Source of the DNA: Paenibacillus tianmuensis
GTDB taxonomy: Bacteria; Bacillota; Bacilli; Paenibacillales; NBRC-103111
Reading direction: 5' to 3'
Assembly: GCF_900100345.1 (NCBI RefSeq)
Contig: NZ_FMTT01000008.1
Location: 89,743-153,742 of the forward strand
DNA length: 64,000 nt
Shown here in pieces: positions 63,537 through 64,000 of this stretch (its first letter is position 1; every line of letters begins with the position of its first letter). Position numbers and translations under genes: made by a program. The notes beneath the pieces were generated by a model. The model did not search any database. It was given only the letters and a program-made list of their open reading frames with translations, and was not told the DNA's origin.

Positions 63537-64000
63537 TTAAGGTCCTTGGAAGTTTGGGCCGCCTGGATGCCCTTGAGGTCCTTGGGGTCCTTGAGGTCCT
63601 TGAACGCCTGTTGCACCAGTTGCACCTTGTGGCCCTTGAACGCCTGTTGCACCTCGAGGCCCTTGAGCGCCTTGAGGTCCTTGAGCGCCTGTTGCACCTT
63701 GTGGACCTTGAGCGCCTGTTGCACCAGTTACACCAGTTGCACCTTGTGGCCCTTGAGCGCCCGTTGCACCTTGCGGTCCTTGAACGCCAGTTGCACCAGT
63801 TGTACCAGTTGCACCTTGTGGCCCTTGAGCGCCTGTTGCACCTTGCGGTCCTTGGGCCCCAGTGGCACCAGTTACACCAGCTGCACCTTGTGGCCCTTGA
63901 GCGCCACTTGCACCTTGCGGTCCTTGGCCGCCTTGAGCTCCTGTTGCACCAGTTGCACTTTGTGGCCCTTGGTCACCCTGAGGTCCTTGAGCTCCTGTTG
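63537..64000 (-). CDS. Collagen-like triple-helix repeat protein, 3' end of the gene only
   Basis: About 154 C-terminal residues are visible; the gene begins past 64000. The frame ending in TAA at 63537 reads continuous Gly-X-Y triplets such as GATGAQGPQ, repeated, with final [11 protein letters not shown]. One triplet has Ser for Gly (…GPQSATG…). The X-Y choice (Ala-Thr, Ala-Gln, Pro-Gln) is that of bacterial exosporium collagens such as BclA, which carry glycans on Thr. No C-terminal BclA trimer domain is present after the repeats. A spore-surface filament is a good guess given the neighbouring glycan genes. Confidence 0.85.
   Translation of the reverse strand, partial: TGAQGPQGDQGPQSATGATGAQGGQGPQGASGAQGPQGAAGVTGATGAQGPQGATGAQGPQGATGTTGATGVQGPQGATGAQGPQGATGVTGATGAQGPQGATGAQGPQGAQGPRGATGVQGPQGATGATGVQGPQGPQGPQGHPGGPNFQGP
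63546..64000 (-). repeat. Tandem 27-bp repeat of the collagen-like gene
   Basis: Units close to GGTGCAACAGGCGCTCAAGG… (27 nt, encoding Gly-Ala-Thr-Gly-Ala-Gln-Gly-Pro-Gln) recur with variations and interspersed 9- and 18-nt blocks. Such repeats change length by slippage. It is coding repeat, not a CRISPR array: no unique spacers of uniform size. Confidence 0.85.

Noticed and set aside
63452..63724. 90-codon minus-strand frame rich in Lys, Leu and Gln
   Set aside because: Out-of-frame reading of the collagen repeat; the Gly-X-Y frame is the real one.
63546..64000. Repeats resembling a CRISPR array
   Set aside because: Repeats are contiguous, in a single coding frame, without unique equal-length spacers.

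Overview
The window reads as a Paenibacillaceae chromosome segment (Paenibacillus or a close relative). It is moderately GC-rich, carries Firmicute-type Shine-Dalgarno sites with frequent TTG and GTG starts, and holds spore-former genes (gerE, gerM, cwlD). It also shows Bacillales gene order, namely the lonA/lonB/clpX/clpP/tig/ysoA block and gerM-rph-rdgB. The species assignment is an inference from gene content. No rRNA, tRNA or CRISPR was seen.

Layout. 1-12 kb: protein quality control (lon cut by the window edge, lonB, clpX, clpP, tig, a YsoA-like gene) with cwlD, a divergent polysaccharide deacetylase and ispG lying between lonB and clpX. 12-20 kb: asnB, rdgB, rph, gerM, a PAS-like/GGDEF diguanylate cyclase, a PgpA-family phosphatase, an MBL hydrolase and a methyltransferase. 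20-30 kb: a ROK regulator, a tandem pair of DGQHR (DndB-like) proteins without other dnd genes, glpD behind an attenuator-like leader, an alpha/beta hydrolase, and rnjA. 30-36 kb: a DUF6398 gene, a small conserved gene next to an internally deleted retropepsin pseudogene, gerE, a GH38 alpha-mannosidase and its probable GntR/LacI-type regulator. 36-45.7 kb: metNIQ under a SAM-I riboswitch, a methyltransferase-DedA-response regulator-kinase operon, mscL, a YcnI-like copper protein and a NarL-type two-component pair. 45.8-48 kb: decayed transposase genes and an oxalate-decarboxylase-like bicupin. 48-64 kb: a surface-glycan locus.

The most unusual region is 48-64 kb. It holds manC and a compact five-gene minus-strand operon (YheC/D-type ATP-grasp, PEP mutase, phosphonopyruvate decarboxylase, 2-aminoethylphosphonate transaminase, second ATP-grasp). 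Next comes a plus-strand operon with rmlA, rmlB, three paralogous glycosyltransferases (one with an 85-residue Arg/Lys-rich N-terminal tail) and an atypical epimerase. The CDP-sugar genes rfbF/rfbG follow, then the 3' end of a collagen-like gene at the window edge. My inference is that this locus makes a phosphonate-containing glycan or peptide decoration for the spore surface. The enzymes for 2-aminoethylphosphonate, dTDP- and CDP-4-keto-6-deoxyglucose and GDP-mannose are read from sequence; the spore-surface destination and the role of the ATP-grasp pair are hypotheses.
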